A stretch of 64,000 nucleotides of DNA, taken from Limnomonas spitsbergensis. Taxonomy: Eukaryota > Chlorophyta > Chlorophyceae > Chlamydomonadales. The DNA lies in contig JAYJMM010000113.1 of the NCBI GenBank assembly GCA_037349105.1, forward strand, positions 5,642,001 through 5,706,000, read 5' to 3'. The position numbers were made by a program, and so were the translations under genes. Below are positions 23,095 through 37,700 of the stretch, piece by piece (within the stretch, counting starts at the first letter, position 1; every line of letters begins with the position of its first letter). The notes under the pieces were generated by a model. It searched no databases, had not been told where the DNA came from, and was given only the letters and a program-made list of their open reading frames with translations.

Positions 23095-24700
23095 CCGGAG
23101 TCACAGAGTAGCTAGGTCCGTACTCGTCTTCATTTACTGGCCCTGGTGAACACACTGGTCAATGCACTGCCTCCGCCATTGCCCACCCGCCGGCAGCTGT
23201 CAAGGATATTACACCTCTGGGTCATGCCGAAAGAGGCTCGGCCGCTGGCAGCTGCATGCTTGTCCTACGCAACCTGGGCATAAAGAAAATAAGACAGGGA
23301 CCCAAAAGGAAGACAGTCCGAACATTCCAGAGCCCACGCTGAGCAGTGATTGAGCTGTTGCAGCAAGTCAATGACGTTACACCTCCAGGCCCTGCTCAAA
23401 TAAGGCTCGGCCGCGTGGGCGCCTAACTAAAGAGTTGGGAGGAAAGTTGGGAAGAAACACTTAAGGGGGCAGGACGAAAGAAAGGGGAGGGAACGTGGGG
23501 AAAAAGTTAAGGGACAAAAGAAAAGGCTGGAAAACACAAAAGGCTGGAAAACACAGAATACAAAGGAAGTTCCAACCTCTGAAAAAGTCTACGCCTCAAC
23601 AATGTCTACCACGTCGTCCACAAAGGCCAGGGCATCCCACCCAAGCCTGCCCCGGTATAACTCCAAAAAGTCTCTAGCACCTTGTGGAGGACCTGCCCAT
23701 CCCCGCTCTCTAAGTTGATCCTGCACGCTGGGGCATTGAAAACAAGCATGCAGCGCGTCCTCCACATGGTCGCCGTCTCCCCTAGCCCAACAACGCAGGC
23801 AGCACCGCCTGTCACGCTGCTGACCACTGAACCGTCCTCTAGTGTCAGCCGTGCTGACGACGCCGAGCCGCAGCTGTAAGTTCGTGCGCTCGCAAGCACA
23901 CTCCTTTCGGCTGGTGCGGCCCCTGGCCTGCGCCAGCGCGGCGCCCGCTGTAGACTGAAACCAGGTGCAGTAGGCGGCCCCAGACCTGTGTTCAGTGGCA
24001 TGATCTTTGGGGTCCCCTCTGCCAGCGGCATCCAGCTGCGCCCGCTCGTGTGCTGCATCAACTAGCGCTACCACCTCTCTGACAGGCGGCGGCTGTAAGT
24101 CATTTGCTGTCTGACGCAGTTTGGGATCGGCTGATCCCAGCTCCAGCTCTAGCAAGGCACCTAGCAAATCACTGCACCAATTGCGCCCTCCGGTGCCCTG
24201 CCTGACAGCAAGCTGCATGTCGGCCGCCATGGCTGCCGCCATGAGTGGGTTGTCTTGCTGTGCTGCTGGTGCGACCGCTGCGTTGTAGAAGCGAAGTACA
24301 TGCTGCCACCAACTGCGCTGTAACGGCTGGATCTGCAGCTCCCTCATGACCCCCCAACTCGCAGCGGACGAAGATAGCCCTGCAGCCTGGCGCAGATACT
24401 GGAGGAAGCTGGACTGCATCCTGCTGTTGAGGCAATGCCGCGGCCTAAGGTCATCAGTTGCCCACACCACATCACCGTAGTTGGCCGCATGCGCTGCATA
24501 GACAGACGCCAACCGGATGCGTGGAGGCAGATGATGCCTGAGGTGCACCTTGGCGGCCATGCGGCGGACACGGTGCAATGCGGTAGTGAAAGTCACTGAT
24601 CTCTGAGCACTGATCTTTTGTCCACTTCCGGTAACAGCATGGGCTGGGGCCGGCCCAGGGTGCCAAGTGCAAAAATACTGCACAGTCAAATAGTTTGGTT
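23095..24700 (-). mobile_element. 5'-truncated non-LTR (LINE-like) retrotransposon
   Basis: A minus-strand open frame (23599-24689, about 360 residues, stop TGA) has a Cys/His knuckle near its C-terminus, CCLRCWARGDGDHVEDALHA then CFQCP. This matches the zinc knuckle often found after the reverse transcriptase of plant and algal LINEs. No RT core motif (YADD type) is present, so this is the 3' part of an element. Downstream is a 3' UTR-like tail with GCGGCCGAGCC and GGTGTAACGTCATTGAC near 23365. A second, diverged tail (GGCCGAGCC, GGTGTAATATCCTTGAC) lies near 23195. Related copies occur at 42.0, 43.3, 43.8, 47.5 and 48.6 kb. Confidence 0.75.
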
Positions 24701-25727
24701 ACGGGTACAGGACTCGGCACGAGTATGATTATGGAACAGGGGTACGGGACAGACAGATGGGATGGTACAAACGAGCAGAATAAACGTTGAGGACTTTTGT
24801 CCCTGTCAGGCAACTGAGAGGATCTCACAATCACCACGCATGCATGCAGCTTTGCCATGCAGAATACGATGGTGCATCACTCAATAAATCTGAGGTGTAA
24901 CCTGATTTAGTCGGTATATCAGAGATTTATGATCACGCGAACTAATCAGATTAACTTATTCATGCAATCTGCCCCTTAAGGGCAGGCACTTGAAGGCACT
25001 CAGGCAGCACTGGAACCACATCACTCATCCATGTGTCCCCTGATGCACACACATGCTACTGGCACATTAAAACTCCTGCGCTCGTCACCGTTTGTTATGA
25101 TGATGCATACGCCTCTTCCCTCCCTACCCAGCTCCCTAGTCCCTACCCCCCATGGGGCCTGGCTTACTGAGGGTTTAACATCATTAACTTAGGGTGTCGT
25201 TGCTGCTGCATGGTGTATCCTGCTAGAAACGTGCTAGTTGGTTTGTGAGAAAAAGGGGATATCTATCAAGATACAAGTCACTCGGGCACAGCGCCACGCC
25301 GACGCTCCTCCCCAAAATGCGGGCGGATCCGACCCACCACCATAGAGGGGTGGGAGTGTGGGAGTGTGTGACACCGCCCCCAAGCCGGGTGCCCCAAGCC
25401 GGGTGCCCCAAGCCGGGTGCCCCAAGCCGAATCTCCCCATAAGCCGGGAAAGCCGTTATGCAAAACAGCAAAAGATAAGCAATCCGGACACCTGTTTGAC
25501 CACTGCCGCAAATACGGCGTTTTCTCTGATGAGCGATGAGCGTTAGTAAAGCGACACGTGCGTCTCTGTCATATCGACATCTCTGCATCTGTTGAGACAG
25601 CTTGATACGAACTCACCCGCTGCGACCGGTCCACGGTTTTCGAAGCCCGTCGACTGAATGCATCTACCGTCAAATTCTTAGTTAAGTGGCCGTTTTCCTG
25701 ATCGAGTAACCAGATTACAGGGAAACC
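24701..25727. other. Intergenic: upstream of the Mg2+ transporter, with a 16-bp tandem repeat
   Basis: No gene is seen. At 25379-25432 about 3.5 copies of GCCCCAAGCCGGGTGC-type 16-bp units occur in tandem. The transporter's promoter should lie in the last few hundred bases, but no TATA box was recognised. Confidence 0.55.
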
Positions 25728-28700
25728 ATGCCACCTCTGCCTTCGTCATTTCTGGAGGCCAGCATGACGCCTGACCCGCAAGGCGATTACGAGCGCCTAC
25801 CCGACGACGCAGACGCGGACGTGGACGCAGGTGCAAACGAGGAAGATTGCGAGATTGGATTTGGCTCTACCGTGGGCAGCTTGGATCATCACGGTAGCTG
25901 CAGCAGCAGCATGGTGAGCGCGGCATCTGGGCATGACAAAATACATTATCAGGACATGGGCTGAGGCTGATGGCCCCATCATTATGTGAGAGACGGAGGT
26001 GCATGGATTATGGCTAATGCGCCCATGCGCCATGTGTCCACTAATGCACCCATGTGCCATGTGTCCACGCGCCATTACGCCCACGAGCATGCACAGGTTA
26101 CTGTCCCTAGCATGGGCCTGGTGACCTGTCATGCGGTCATGCCCTTTCCCATGCGTCACTGAAAGGGTAGACCCTGGGGTTGAGCTTGAATCCCGAGCCG
26201 GCTCCTCACAGTGCATAGTCAGGAAGAAAAAACAAAGAATGCAAATAAAGTAAGCTCAATAGGGACGTGAGGGGCAGGAATCAGTGCAGCATGGACCGAG
26301 GCCCACTCCTCACACTGTACAGTGCAGAATGAAGAAAAAAGGAAGCTATGCCCTGCAAAATAACACGAGCACGCTTTCGTTCAGGTCACGTAATCTACCT
26401 CTCACATCTGGTGCACTTTTCACTTCTGGTGCACAAAGTGGGCCCTGGGATTGGATTAAACCACGACTGGCTTAAGTCAGGAACCCTGCTTCTCACTTTT
26501 CAAATTGAATCTCAATCCGCTTTGCCATGCACGGCACATACGGTCATATGAGCATGGCATCCATCAAAATGACAACTCTTATCAACTTCCAATCCGCATC
26601 TCAACGTCACTGCTTGTGCATTGTACAGAACATGAGCATCCCCACTTAATTTCCAATTATAATATCAATGTCACTGCTTACGCTGTGCAGAACATACGTA
26701 TGGCTTCCCTCAGTGCGCGGGGCCGCTGGAAGCGAGGTGCTGCCAAGGCCATGCTCGTGAACGCACTGACACGAACGTCAATGTCACCCCGCGGAAGCGT
26801 TTGTCAGGTAAAGGGTCGGTCCTTCCTGTTGGCACTGAAACTGTTTGCACTGAAACTGTTGCCTCGTGCCATCTCTGGTCAGGTGAATGCCAACTCCTGT
26901 TCGCTCTATCTAACCCTTGCAACAACGGCTGCTGGGTCCATTTGTGTACGCTTAGACAAGAACTGGTCTGGCCCTGTGTAACAAAATAGCCATTTGGCTG
27001 TTGCTGCCCAATGAAAGAATCGAGCTATTCACTAGTTCTGCCCTATGAAATAACCGAGCTCTTCCGCTTGTGCTGCTGTTGAAACAAACTAGCTATTGGG
27101 CCATTCCTGCCCAATGAAGTAAACCAGCTATGTACCTGTTGCTGCATTACACCACCCTTCCACCCCGCGCCTTGTCTAAAGGGCATTGACGTGAAGCGCC
27201 ACTCCTACGAGCACCTGGACCAACAGATGCACAACCAGGTCAAGATCACCGTGGTGGACTACTCCTCACAACAGGTCGGTGGACACGCTGTTAATAAATA
27301 AACAAACGAACGCCCCGAGGCGTGGATTGAGGGCTTTATATCAGGACAGCAGCGCCACTTGTGTGTGGCATGACTCAGGCTTAAGGCCATACCTTTTGTG
27401 TAGGTCATGTACTCATGTGTGTGCGCCTCCTACGTCCTTTGTTGTTGTTCTTTACGGTACAGCGCCTGTGCCTGCAATGAGTGATGCTGTGGCTGTTGCT
27501 TCTGTTCTTGCTTCTGCTGTTGCTGCTGTTGACGTTGCTGCTGTTGCTGTTGTTGCTGCTGTTGCTGCAACCAATGCATACGCAGTTACTCACAGCAGCC
27601 TATTATGAAAGCAGCAGCGGTCGAGCAGTGCAAACAAGAGTTCTCTTCTTTGTCACCAGCTGCGGTTTTGAAACCGGGGTGAAATAGCTTTCTGGACCCT
27701 GCTTTGCACTCATGAGCTAAGGTCTCCACGCCCCTTGCTGCCTTCCTCCCTTCCACACCCAGGCCAAGCTCCTTGCTGCCTTCCTCCCTTCCTCACCCAG
27801 GCCAAGCTCTACCCACCTATGGAGAACACTTTTCTGTAGCCATTCCTGTCCCTGCCCACATGCTTCTTATCTTCTCCCTTCCTCCCCTCCTCGCCCAGAC
27901 CAGGCTCTACGCACCTATGGGGAACGATGCTCTGCAGCTCTTCCTGTCCCTGCCGCGACCGTCATGGTCTAAAGTCCGGTGGATCAACCTGGATGGCATG
28001 AGCTGGGACTGCATCTTGGCCCTGGCCAAGCACTTTGACCTGCACCCTCTGGCAGTGGAGGACTGCATTCATGTGAGCTGTGGCTAAAAGATTAAAGCAA
28101 CCACCCAAACAGCCTTTTACGAAGGGGTTAGGAAGAGCGAACCCGTAGGAAACCTAGGAAGGTAGGCTAAGAATGTAAATCTAAGACAAGGACAGGTCAT
28201 GGGCCAGCAGGTGAGAATCCGTATGCAGAAGCAGAGGACCCAGCAGGGAAGGTGTTTACCGAACAGCTTGGGGCAACGATGCCCTGCCGGTGGCAAACGG
28301 AGCCATGCGGCAGACAGCAAATCGAAACCAGCGAATGAGTTGTTGCTAGGGGTACCCCCTGGCAGTGCAGGACTGCTTTCATTAGAGTGGGAGGGAGGGT
28401 CACAGGAATGCACCGAAAGCCTTACAGCAGCAACAGAAGATTTTTGTTGTTGTTGTAAATGTCTGTCTGGGGTACAAAAAATTAGATTGCATTAACAGTC
28501 AAGGGGAAATGAGATATGGCTGGCCTGCCTCGGGGTAGCAGCGGCAGTACGCATGAAGGCGGGTATCGGGGACGCTGGAAGTCAGATTGAAGGAGCGGCC
28601 AGTGGGAGATAAGATATGGATGGAATGCCCTGTGGCGGTTAGGTAGGTCTTCCTTCTCATGGGCATCTGGGGTGCAGCAAGCAAGGTACCGGTGTTGAGT

Positions 28701-31700
28701 TAAACTAAATAATGTTATGTACTGATGAGCTTTTATTTTCAGGTGCTACACTTCAGCTACAACCTGGCCTACAGCCGGCAGGGCTTGGTTCAGCAAGCCC
28801 TGTTGCTTAGGCCACCAGCTGTAGGTTTGATGATCCCAATCGGTTAGGTAGGGATTCATTCTCATGGGTATCGAGGGTGCAGCAAGCCCTGCTCGATGAG
28901 GGGATTAAAAATCGAAGTCCGGCATGCAGTCAGGGCCTACAGTGCCAATCAGCTACGCCAGTGCTGGTGTGCTCGTAGTGCTCGTAGCATCAGGCAGTCA
29001 AAGATGTGGTCACAGATCGCGGCTGGGTATGTGTCGATGTCACTGCTGTCGGAGGATGAGCCGTGCAGAACAGCCCTTTCTTCATTAATTATAAGGTGAA
29101 GCCGACCCACTTTTCTTCGACGGGGTCTCCACTTCCATTTCCCTCTCCGCATAACCTGCCGGCCTGTTGGTTGGTCCAGGTCGGCTCCCCTATGGACCTG
29201 TAGTGCCTGTCTCTAGTGCCTGTTCAGGTGTGGGTCTGTAGTGCCTGCCTGTAGATTGGTATAGGTCAGCTAGTGTCTAGTGACCCGTTTAAATTCGTCC
29301 TATGCTCACTAAAAGAACTGCTGCATGCAGTGCCCTTTGGCCTCTGGTGAGGTCCTTGACCAGTGACAGGAATACGGTAATGCGGATGCTTAAGCATTGA
29401 GATCCTGGAGCAGTGATGGTGATGTTGTGAATGTGCCTAGCGGCTCAGCAGGAACGGTAAGAGCGCTTGTGTGGCCTAGTGTAAGGATGTGTGGCCCGTA
29501 GATAAGCATGCCTGCGTGTCTGCTGTTTTCTGTGTTCGTGCTCACACCTAGACCAAAGCTGCGCTGTTTCCTGCCATACCATGCGTCCTGTAGGTAATTA
29601 AGGTTTCTGGCGCCTCTGTTTGCAGGTACCCCAAAGGGTCAAGGTCGACTTCTACAGCAGCTCCCTCGTGTACTGCGCTCTGACGATGTCGAGGCTGACC
29701 GAGGCGGCCTGCAAGGGCGGAGCACCAGGCAGGAGCACGGAGCTTCCTCGGGCGCGCAGCATCACCCGGCAGGGCAGCGCGGTGCATCGGACCCATGAGG
29801 TGCAGGACGGTGGGGTGCCGGGGTGTAGTGACAGCCCGCCCTTGCCGCGCCTCATCTCGGAGAGCCTCGAGGAGACGTTGCGGATGAGTGAGAAGTTGAC
29901 CAAGTCGTACCGGGAGCGCGCTGGAAGGTGGGGGGGCTGGGAGGGGCTGGGAGGAGCTGGGAGGAGCCGAGCATCAAGGTGCTAGGTTGGGAGGGGCTTT
30001 GAGGGGCTGTGAGGGGCTCTGAGGATCTGGGCATCAAGGTGCCAGGTTGTGAGGGGCAGTCAGGGGCCGGGCTTTGAGCACGGTGCGGGTTAATTAGTTG
30101 GCGACTTGGGGTTACTGCGTCAACTCGGCTGTGTCCTTCACTCCTTTGAGCGTTAAGCAAGGAAGCCTTTGGGGGGCAGTCAGTGTGGACAGTGTGAACA
30201 GGAAAGATATAGATAGCAGGGTTTGGTTGTTATAGGGGTCGGCGCATCAACGAATGTCCCCCCCCATGAATAACCCTTTGATTTGAATTGCCCTCCTTCA
30301 GGTGAGGGTTAATTACTTATTTAATGCCTGCCTCGGGCAAGCATGGAAAACAAGTCTCCATTGCCGCCACTGAAACTGGCATTGACAGTTGACAATTCGT
30401 ATTTTAATGATTCCCTGAATCCTGAATAACGTAAATTATGAGGGAAGACAATGTGAATCTACTGTGCTGCATGTATTTCCCCAAATGACCCTCCCCCGAC
30501 AGGGCCAGGCACTGGTAACTGAAATAACAGAGTGATCCTTTCCCGCACTTTCGGAGGTTGTTAACTTTGTTGTCCTTATACGAATGTTCAGATGAAAATG
30601 CGTCGCCATGGTACGTCCACTAATTGCAGTCAAATGCTGGTATGCGAGAATGACGTTAAGCAGGCAAAGCTTTCAAACACAAGACAAATGGTAAGCTACT
30701 AAAAACAAACGGTTCCATCCTGCCGATCCTTACCCTTCCCGGTGCAACCATGTGATAAATTAATCAAAATAAGCCGTTTTGTTTGTCAGGCCCTCCACAG
30801 ATGGTTGCGGGGACCCCCTGCACCTCAGCTCCCCGGAGAAAGGCCCCTTCTGCCTGCGCCCGCTGAGGCAGCGGACCGCCGCACGCTCCGCGGCACGTAA
30901 GACCCCGCCCCACATGCTGGAGCCACACATGTCCAGCAGCGGCGTGGAGATCAGCGCGGAGCAGGTAGGGTGTAGGGTTTAGGGTCTAGAAGCAAGGTCA
31001 GCGCTGAGCAGGTAGGGTGTAGGGTTCAGGGTCTGGAAGCAAGATCAGCGCTGAGCAGGTCAGGTGTAGGGTTCAGGGTTTAAAAGCAAGATCAGCGCTG
31101 AGCAGGTAGGGTGTAGGGTCTAGAAGCAAAACCGTTGCCGCGCAGGTAGAGCGAAGGGTACAGGGTGAAGAACCAAGATCAGTGCCAAAGCGATTAGGTG
31201 TAGGGTTGAGGGTTTAGAGGGTTAGGTGTGGGGCTAAATATTTATCCGCAAAATCAGTGCCAAGCAGCGCAGACAGGGTTTGAGGCAAGGGGTTAAGATT
31301 CAAAATTGGTGCCAAGCGGGTGGGGCGCAGGGTTGAAATTTTTGCCACCAAGTCAGTGCGAAGCAGGTGGGGTAAGGATCAGGGGTTGAAGCTTTCGCCA
31401 TGAAATCAGCGCTGAGCAGGGAGAGTTCCAGAGCTCCAGGGTCTGGGGTTATGGGTAAGGTCTCGAAATCAACGCTAAGCAGATACATGTGCCTTGCAGC
31501 AGCCATTCAGGCCTTTGCCAGGCACACAAACTCCTCTACTCTTCCTCTGATGCAGGTTGAGGGTTGAGCCAACCAGGAGATTAATCTGATCGGCGCCTCG
31601 CCGCTTTTCATTTTTTAATTTGTTCTCTGATTCAGGTTTTCACACAGGCGGGCACGCCTTCATCTGCGTATGAAGTGTTGCCATAGGTAACTTAGCTGCG

Positions 31701-34700
31701 CTTTTACCTCAACTCCAACTACGTCCAGCCAGTGGCTGAGGGGTCCTGACGCAGCATGACCTATTACCCTGTTGCCTGGGACACGTAGTCCAGTCGGTGT
31801 TTGGTCCCAGTTAGCCCACTGCTGGCCGCCCAGCAGTTCCTCCTTTAAGGAGGTCTGGTGCACACTAAATTATGAAATGACGGGTTCCTGTTGGCCGGTC
31901 ATTATTTGGCTGCCATCAGCCCAAGGCTTGCCGCCCGGTAGCTTCCTATTGCTGCCTGATGTGTGCTGAAAAAAATGAAACCGATGGGTTCCCCTCCTAA
32001 AGATTAGTTGAAGGGCAGAGAGGCGGTCTGCGCTGCGCATCCTGACATCTTATCAATCCAACCGTATAATCCTAAATCACAGACCCGATGCTGCCGCCTG
32101 CCTTTCCCGGGTGACCTTTGTTGGCAGGTGTCTCTTTTCATGATGCGGGACGGCACCATCATCAGCATGTTTGAAAATGACGGCGAGCACGTGACGCGTC
32201 CCATTCTGCACCAGATCATGGAGGACAGCACGCTTGTCAGAGACAGGTTGGCCGCTGGCTGGGTTAAGGCTTATCACGCCAAGCGGGCCAGTAAGGCCAA
32301 TCAGACCAACCTGGTGAAACAGGCCATTGGTAACTGTATGATGGTCTGATCTCCATCCCCTGCATCCCCCTAAAAGGAGGGAGGGGTCCTCATACCTGAA
32401 TGCTCAACATCAGGCTGCCCCCTCGAATGCTGAACCTCAGCCTGACCTCAGTCTTTGCCCTACTGCCCTTACACCCCCCTGGACGCGGAACCCACGCCTG
32501 ATGTCTGTTCCTTGCATCCTTGTATCCTCCTGCTTGCAGTGAGGATCCCTCCTATCTACTCAACCTGCTGATTGACTCCATCGTGGATGTCACCTACCCG
32601 CTGGTGGAGGCCTTCAACGAGCAGGTGAGGATGGAAGCTCTTTTAGGGTTGAGGTATTGATTGAACAGGAACCGGGGACTTGATGTTGGGAAAGTCTACG
32701 TACATGCCAACAAGCGCACATCATCGCACTCGAACATCCACACCTACCTCCTCCCCTACCTCCTCCCCTACCTCCTGTCTGCTTAAAGCTCCATCGCTAT
32801 GAAGACAGCGTTCTGGGGGGGCAGGCACAGGCTGCAGACACCAAGGTCCTGTTCGTGATGCAGGTGAGAGCGCGGACATCCGCCTGGCACGCAGGAATGA
32901 AAATTGAAATCTGAACATTAAGTACTTACTGGTATCCTCTAGGGTCGTGGGAGTGAAGAGAGCAGCGCTGCATGTGGTCTGAGCCACGGTATTAATTAAT
33001 GCACTGTGGGTCCGTCGCACATTGTCTGTGTTTTATTTATGCACCGTCCCACACCTGGACACTTGGACAGTGTTTTATTCTTGCATCGTCCCACTTGGGC
33101 ATGCCGCTGGGCATCCACCGCTGGTTATGTGGGGATCCAACCCGGACTGGCCTGCAGCCGGCGGCCCCAGCAGCAGGGTTTGCTACACCAGGGTTTCCAG
33201 CTGCAGCCCAGAAAGTACTATAGCTGTATTTTATCTGCAGGCCAGAATGTAGCTGTCCCCTGGTAGCTGTAGCTGAATTCTAGCTGAAGCCCCCAACCTG
33301 AAAGGTCTGCAGAACATGCAGCTGTGCAGCTTTGTGGTGGGATTGGTTTGCACTTGAGCGTGTTCCCCTTGGTCTAAGTCTGTGTGGGGCTGGGCCCACG
33401 CATTTGCAAACTCAGTGACTGGAGGCTTGATGTGCAAGAGATTTGTTGAAAAACGAGCCTGTGATCTACATCTCGTGGAATGGAATGCTAAGGCACCATC
33501 GCAGCTGTCTCCTGTGTACCGCTCGGGGCGACCTCGCCAGATCAGACTTGAACTATGCACTGCCTCATCGTCATGCCGAACATTCTGCTTCCCCCCGTGT
33601 ACCGCTCAAGGTGACCTTGCTTCACTGAGGTGGATGTCTGGAACGTGAACTATGTACTGCCTTGTCTTAATGCCTTCTTGTACTGCCGTACCGCCTGTTC
33701 AAACAAGGCTGTGCGGTTCTCAGACATACAAATTTTGTAATGCCTCGTCGCACTGCCTCCTCCTCGCGCTGTCGCATAGCCTCCCCCCTTCCCCGTGAAC
33801 CCCTCAGGGTGACCTGGCCACGCTGCGGCGGACCATCCTGCCCCTGGCCGGTGTGGTCACGGCCCTTCAGGCCCACGCGGAGGTGGGGGGCAACGGCGGG
33901 GGGGCGCATCAGTGTGCCCCCCGCTTGGCACCCATGGTCTCCAGCCTCACCCGCACGTACCTCAGTGATGTCAAGGTGAGACTTTAGTTTTACTTGTATT
34001 TATATATTTATTTTCTTAACGTCACATTACTCAGCCCTCCACTGTGACGAGACCCTTCATCTGCACCGCCTCTCCCTCTCCCTTTACCTTCACCCCATCC
34101 CTGTACTTACCAGTGAGGTTCCCTTCTCCCCTTTAACGATATGCCACTACAAGGGGCATTGGTCGTGATGTTAAAGGGTGTAGATGTATTGGAACGACGC
34201 ATACGGGCATATATACCCTAGATCGCTACCTCCCCCCTCCTGCACCATTTACTCCATCCCTCTACTGACTGGAAGTGAATGGTCATCATTTACGCCCCCC
34301 CCCCCCCCCCCCCCCCACTCCTCCCCACTGTGCCATCACGCATCCCTCGTCTTCCCTGTGGAGACTCTGGCTGGCCCTCATCTTCGACCACCTCCCTCCC
34401 CACTTTACTGCCATGTATCCCATTAATTTCCTGTGGTGGCTGGCAATCATCTAGGATGGCCACCCTCCTCAAGTCGACCCGAGCTGGTCCTTTTCTGCAC
34501 TTCCTCCTTTCCTCCCCCTCACAACCATCTCCCCTCCTCCCCCTTGCGACCACCTCCCTTCCTCCCCCTTACAACCATCTCCCTTCCTCCCCCTTGCGAC
34601 CACCTCCCTTCCTCCCCCTTGCGACCACCTCCCTTCCTCCCCCTTACAACCATCTCCCTTCCTCCCCCTTGCGACCACCTCCCTACCACCCCCTTACAAC

Positions 34701-37700
34701 CACCTCCCTTCCTCCCCCTCACAACCATCTTCCTTCCTCCCCCTCACAACCATCTCCCCTCCTCCCCCTTGCGACCACCTCCCTTCCTCCCCCTCACAAC
34801 CATCTCCCCTCCTCCCCCTTGCGACCACCTCCCTTCCTCCCCCTTACAACCATCTCCCTTCCTCCCCCTCACAACCATCTCCCTTCCTCCCCCTCACAAC
34901 CATCTCCCCTACTCCCCCTTGCGACCACCTCCCTTCCTCCCCCTCACAACCATCTCCCCTCCTCCCCCTTGCGACCACCTCCCTTCTCCCCCCTTACAAG
35001 CTCTCCCTTCTTCCCCCATGCGACCACCTCCCTTCCTCCCCCTTGTCACCACCTCCCTTCTCCCCCCTTACAACCATCTCCCTTTCTCCCCCTTGCGACC
35101 ACCTCCCTTCCTCCCCCTCACAACCATCTCCCCTCCTCCCCCTTGCAACCACCTCCCTTCCTCCCCCTCACAACCATCTCCCCTCCTCCCCCTTGCAACC
35201 ACCTCCCTTCCTCCCCCTTACAACCATCTCCCTTCCTCCCCCTTGCGACCACCTCCCTTCCTCCCCCTTGTGACCACCTCCCTTCTCCCCCCTTACAACC
35301 ATCTCCCTTTCTCCCCCTTGCGACCACCTCCCTTCTTCCCCCTTACAAGCATCTCCCCTCCTCCCCCTTGCGACCACCTCCCTTCCTCCCCCTTACAACC
35401 ATCTCCCTTCCTCCCCCTCACAACCACCTCCCTTCCTCCCCCTCACAACCATCTCCCCTCCTCCCCCTTGCAACCACCTCCCTTCCTCCCCCTTACAACC
35501 ATCTCCCTTCCTCCCCCTTGCGACCACCTCCCTTCCTCCCCCTTGTGACCACCTCCCTTCTCCCCCCTTACAACCATCTCCCTTTCTCCCCCTTGCGACC
35601 ACCTCCCTTCCTCCCCCTCACAACCATCTCCCCTCCTCCCCCTTGCGACCACCTCCCTTCCTCCCCCTTACAACCATCTCCCTTCCTCCCCCTCACAACC
35701 ATCTCCCTTCCTCCCCCTCACAACCATCTCCCCTACTCCCCCTTGCGACCACCTCCCTTCCTCCCCCTCACAACCATCTCCCCTCCTCCCCCTTGCGACC
35801 ACCTCCCTTCTCCCCCCTTACAAGCTCTCCCTTCTTCCCCCATGCGACCACCTCCCTTCCTCCCCCTTGTCACCACCTCCCTTCTCCCCCCTTACAACCA
35901 TCTCCCTTTCTCCCCCTTGCGACCACCTCCCTTCCTCCCCCTCACAACCATCTCCCCTCCTCCCCCTTGCAACCACCTCCCTTCCTCCCCCTCACAACCA
36001 TCTCCCCTCCTCCCCCTTGCAACCACCTCCCTTCCTCCCCCTTACAACCATCTCCCTTCCTCCCCCTCACAACCATCTCCCTTCCTCCCCCTCACAACCA
36101 TCTCCCCTACTCCCCCTTGCGACCACCTCCCTTCCTCCCCCTCACAACCATCTCCCCTCCTCCCCCTTGCGACCACCTCCCTTCTCCCCCCTTACAAGCT
36201 CTCCCTTCTTCCCCCATGCGACCACCTCCCCTCCTCCCCCTTGCGACCACCTCCCTTCTCCCCCCTTACAACCATTTCCCTTCCTCCCCCTTGCGACCAC
36301 CTCCCTTCTCCCCCCTTACAAGCATCTCCCTTCTTCCCCCATGCGACCACCTTCCTTCCTCCCCTGGCACCATCACCCTTCCATCATGTAGAGACTGTTG
36401 ATGACCTCCCTCCTCCCTCCCTCCTCCCTCCCTCCTTCCTCCTCCTTCCTTCCTCTTTCCTCCCTCGTGACCACAGGATCATCTCAGCACCATTCTGGAG
36501 GATATGGAGGGGCTGCAGCAGCAGTGCCACGCTCTCAGCGACTTGGTGTTCAACATGATTGCCCACAAGCAGAACCGGTGCGCCTGGGCAGGGATCGGGA
36601 GGATGCAACAAGGGTGGAAATTAGGGCTTCAAACAGACGATTAGGAATGAGGGCTCAGAACCAGGAATGAGGGACAGGGTTCAAAACTAGGATTTGATAA
36701 AGGGGTTCATGAAGGGTCCCCGCCTTGACTGGACGGCAGGGTGCAGTAAAATGGCATACCGGGGGCCACCTCAGCCGGATGCCAGGCGGGGAAGGAATAG
36801 GCAAGACATGTATGAAAGATCGCTTTAACGCCTTGGTCTGGCCGCCCGTCTCTTGGTGAGGGTGTTCTATCGCTTCCTGTTTGCCTGGGCATGAACCGGA
36901 CAGGTGTCGTTGCATATTATTTTAGATTTTGGGGCGCAGTTGCTGCTGTTGATGGGTTAGCTGATGGTGGTACAGCGTACTCTAGGGCTAATAGGGTCGC
37001 CTCCTGCTGCCCACATGAGTATCAAAGCAGGGACCCCTCTGACCTTGCTGTCTTTCTTGCCCTCTCATCTCCCCCCCTCTGATCTTTCTGTTTTTCTTGC
37101 CCTCTCATCTCCCCCCCTCTGATCTTGCTGTCTTTCTCCCCCCTCATTTCCCCCCCTCTGATCTTGCTGTCTTTCTTTCCCCCTCATTTCCCCTCCCCGA
37201 TCTTGCTGTCTTTCTTTCCTCCACATTTCCCCTCCCCGATCTTGCTGTCTTTCTTCCCCCCTCATTTCCCCCCCTCTGATCCTGCTGTCTTTCTTTCCCC
37301 CTCATTTCCCCCCCTCTGATCTTGCTGTCTTTCTTTCCCCCTCATTTCCCCTCCCCGATCTTGCTTTCTTCCTTTCCCCCTCATTTCCCCTCCCCGATCT
37401 TGCTTTCTTCCATTCCCCCTCATTTCCCCTCCCCGATCTTGCTGTCTTCCATTCCCCCTCATTTCCCCTCCCCGATCTTGCTTTCTTCCATTCCCCCTCA
37501 TTTCCCCTCCCCGATCTTGCTGTCTTTCTTTCCCCTCATTTCCCCTCCTCTGATCTTGCTGTCTTTCTTTCCCCCTCATTTCCCCTCCTCTGATCTTGCT
37601 TTCTTCCTTTCCCCCTCATTTCCCCTCCCCGATCTTGCTGTCTTTCTTTCCCCCTCATTTCCCCTCCTCTGATCTTGCTGTCTTCCTTTCCCCCTCATTT

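Noticed and set aside
27279..27690. Ala/Val- and Leu-rich open frames resembling membrane segments
   Set aside because: Produced by the TTG/CTG microsatellite in CorA intron 3.
34279..36558. 759-codon Pro-rich open frame, extensin-like at first sight
   Set aside because: It is the 25-bp intron repeat read through; it lies between two in-phase CorA exons and has no signal peptide or Tyr/Hyp pattern.
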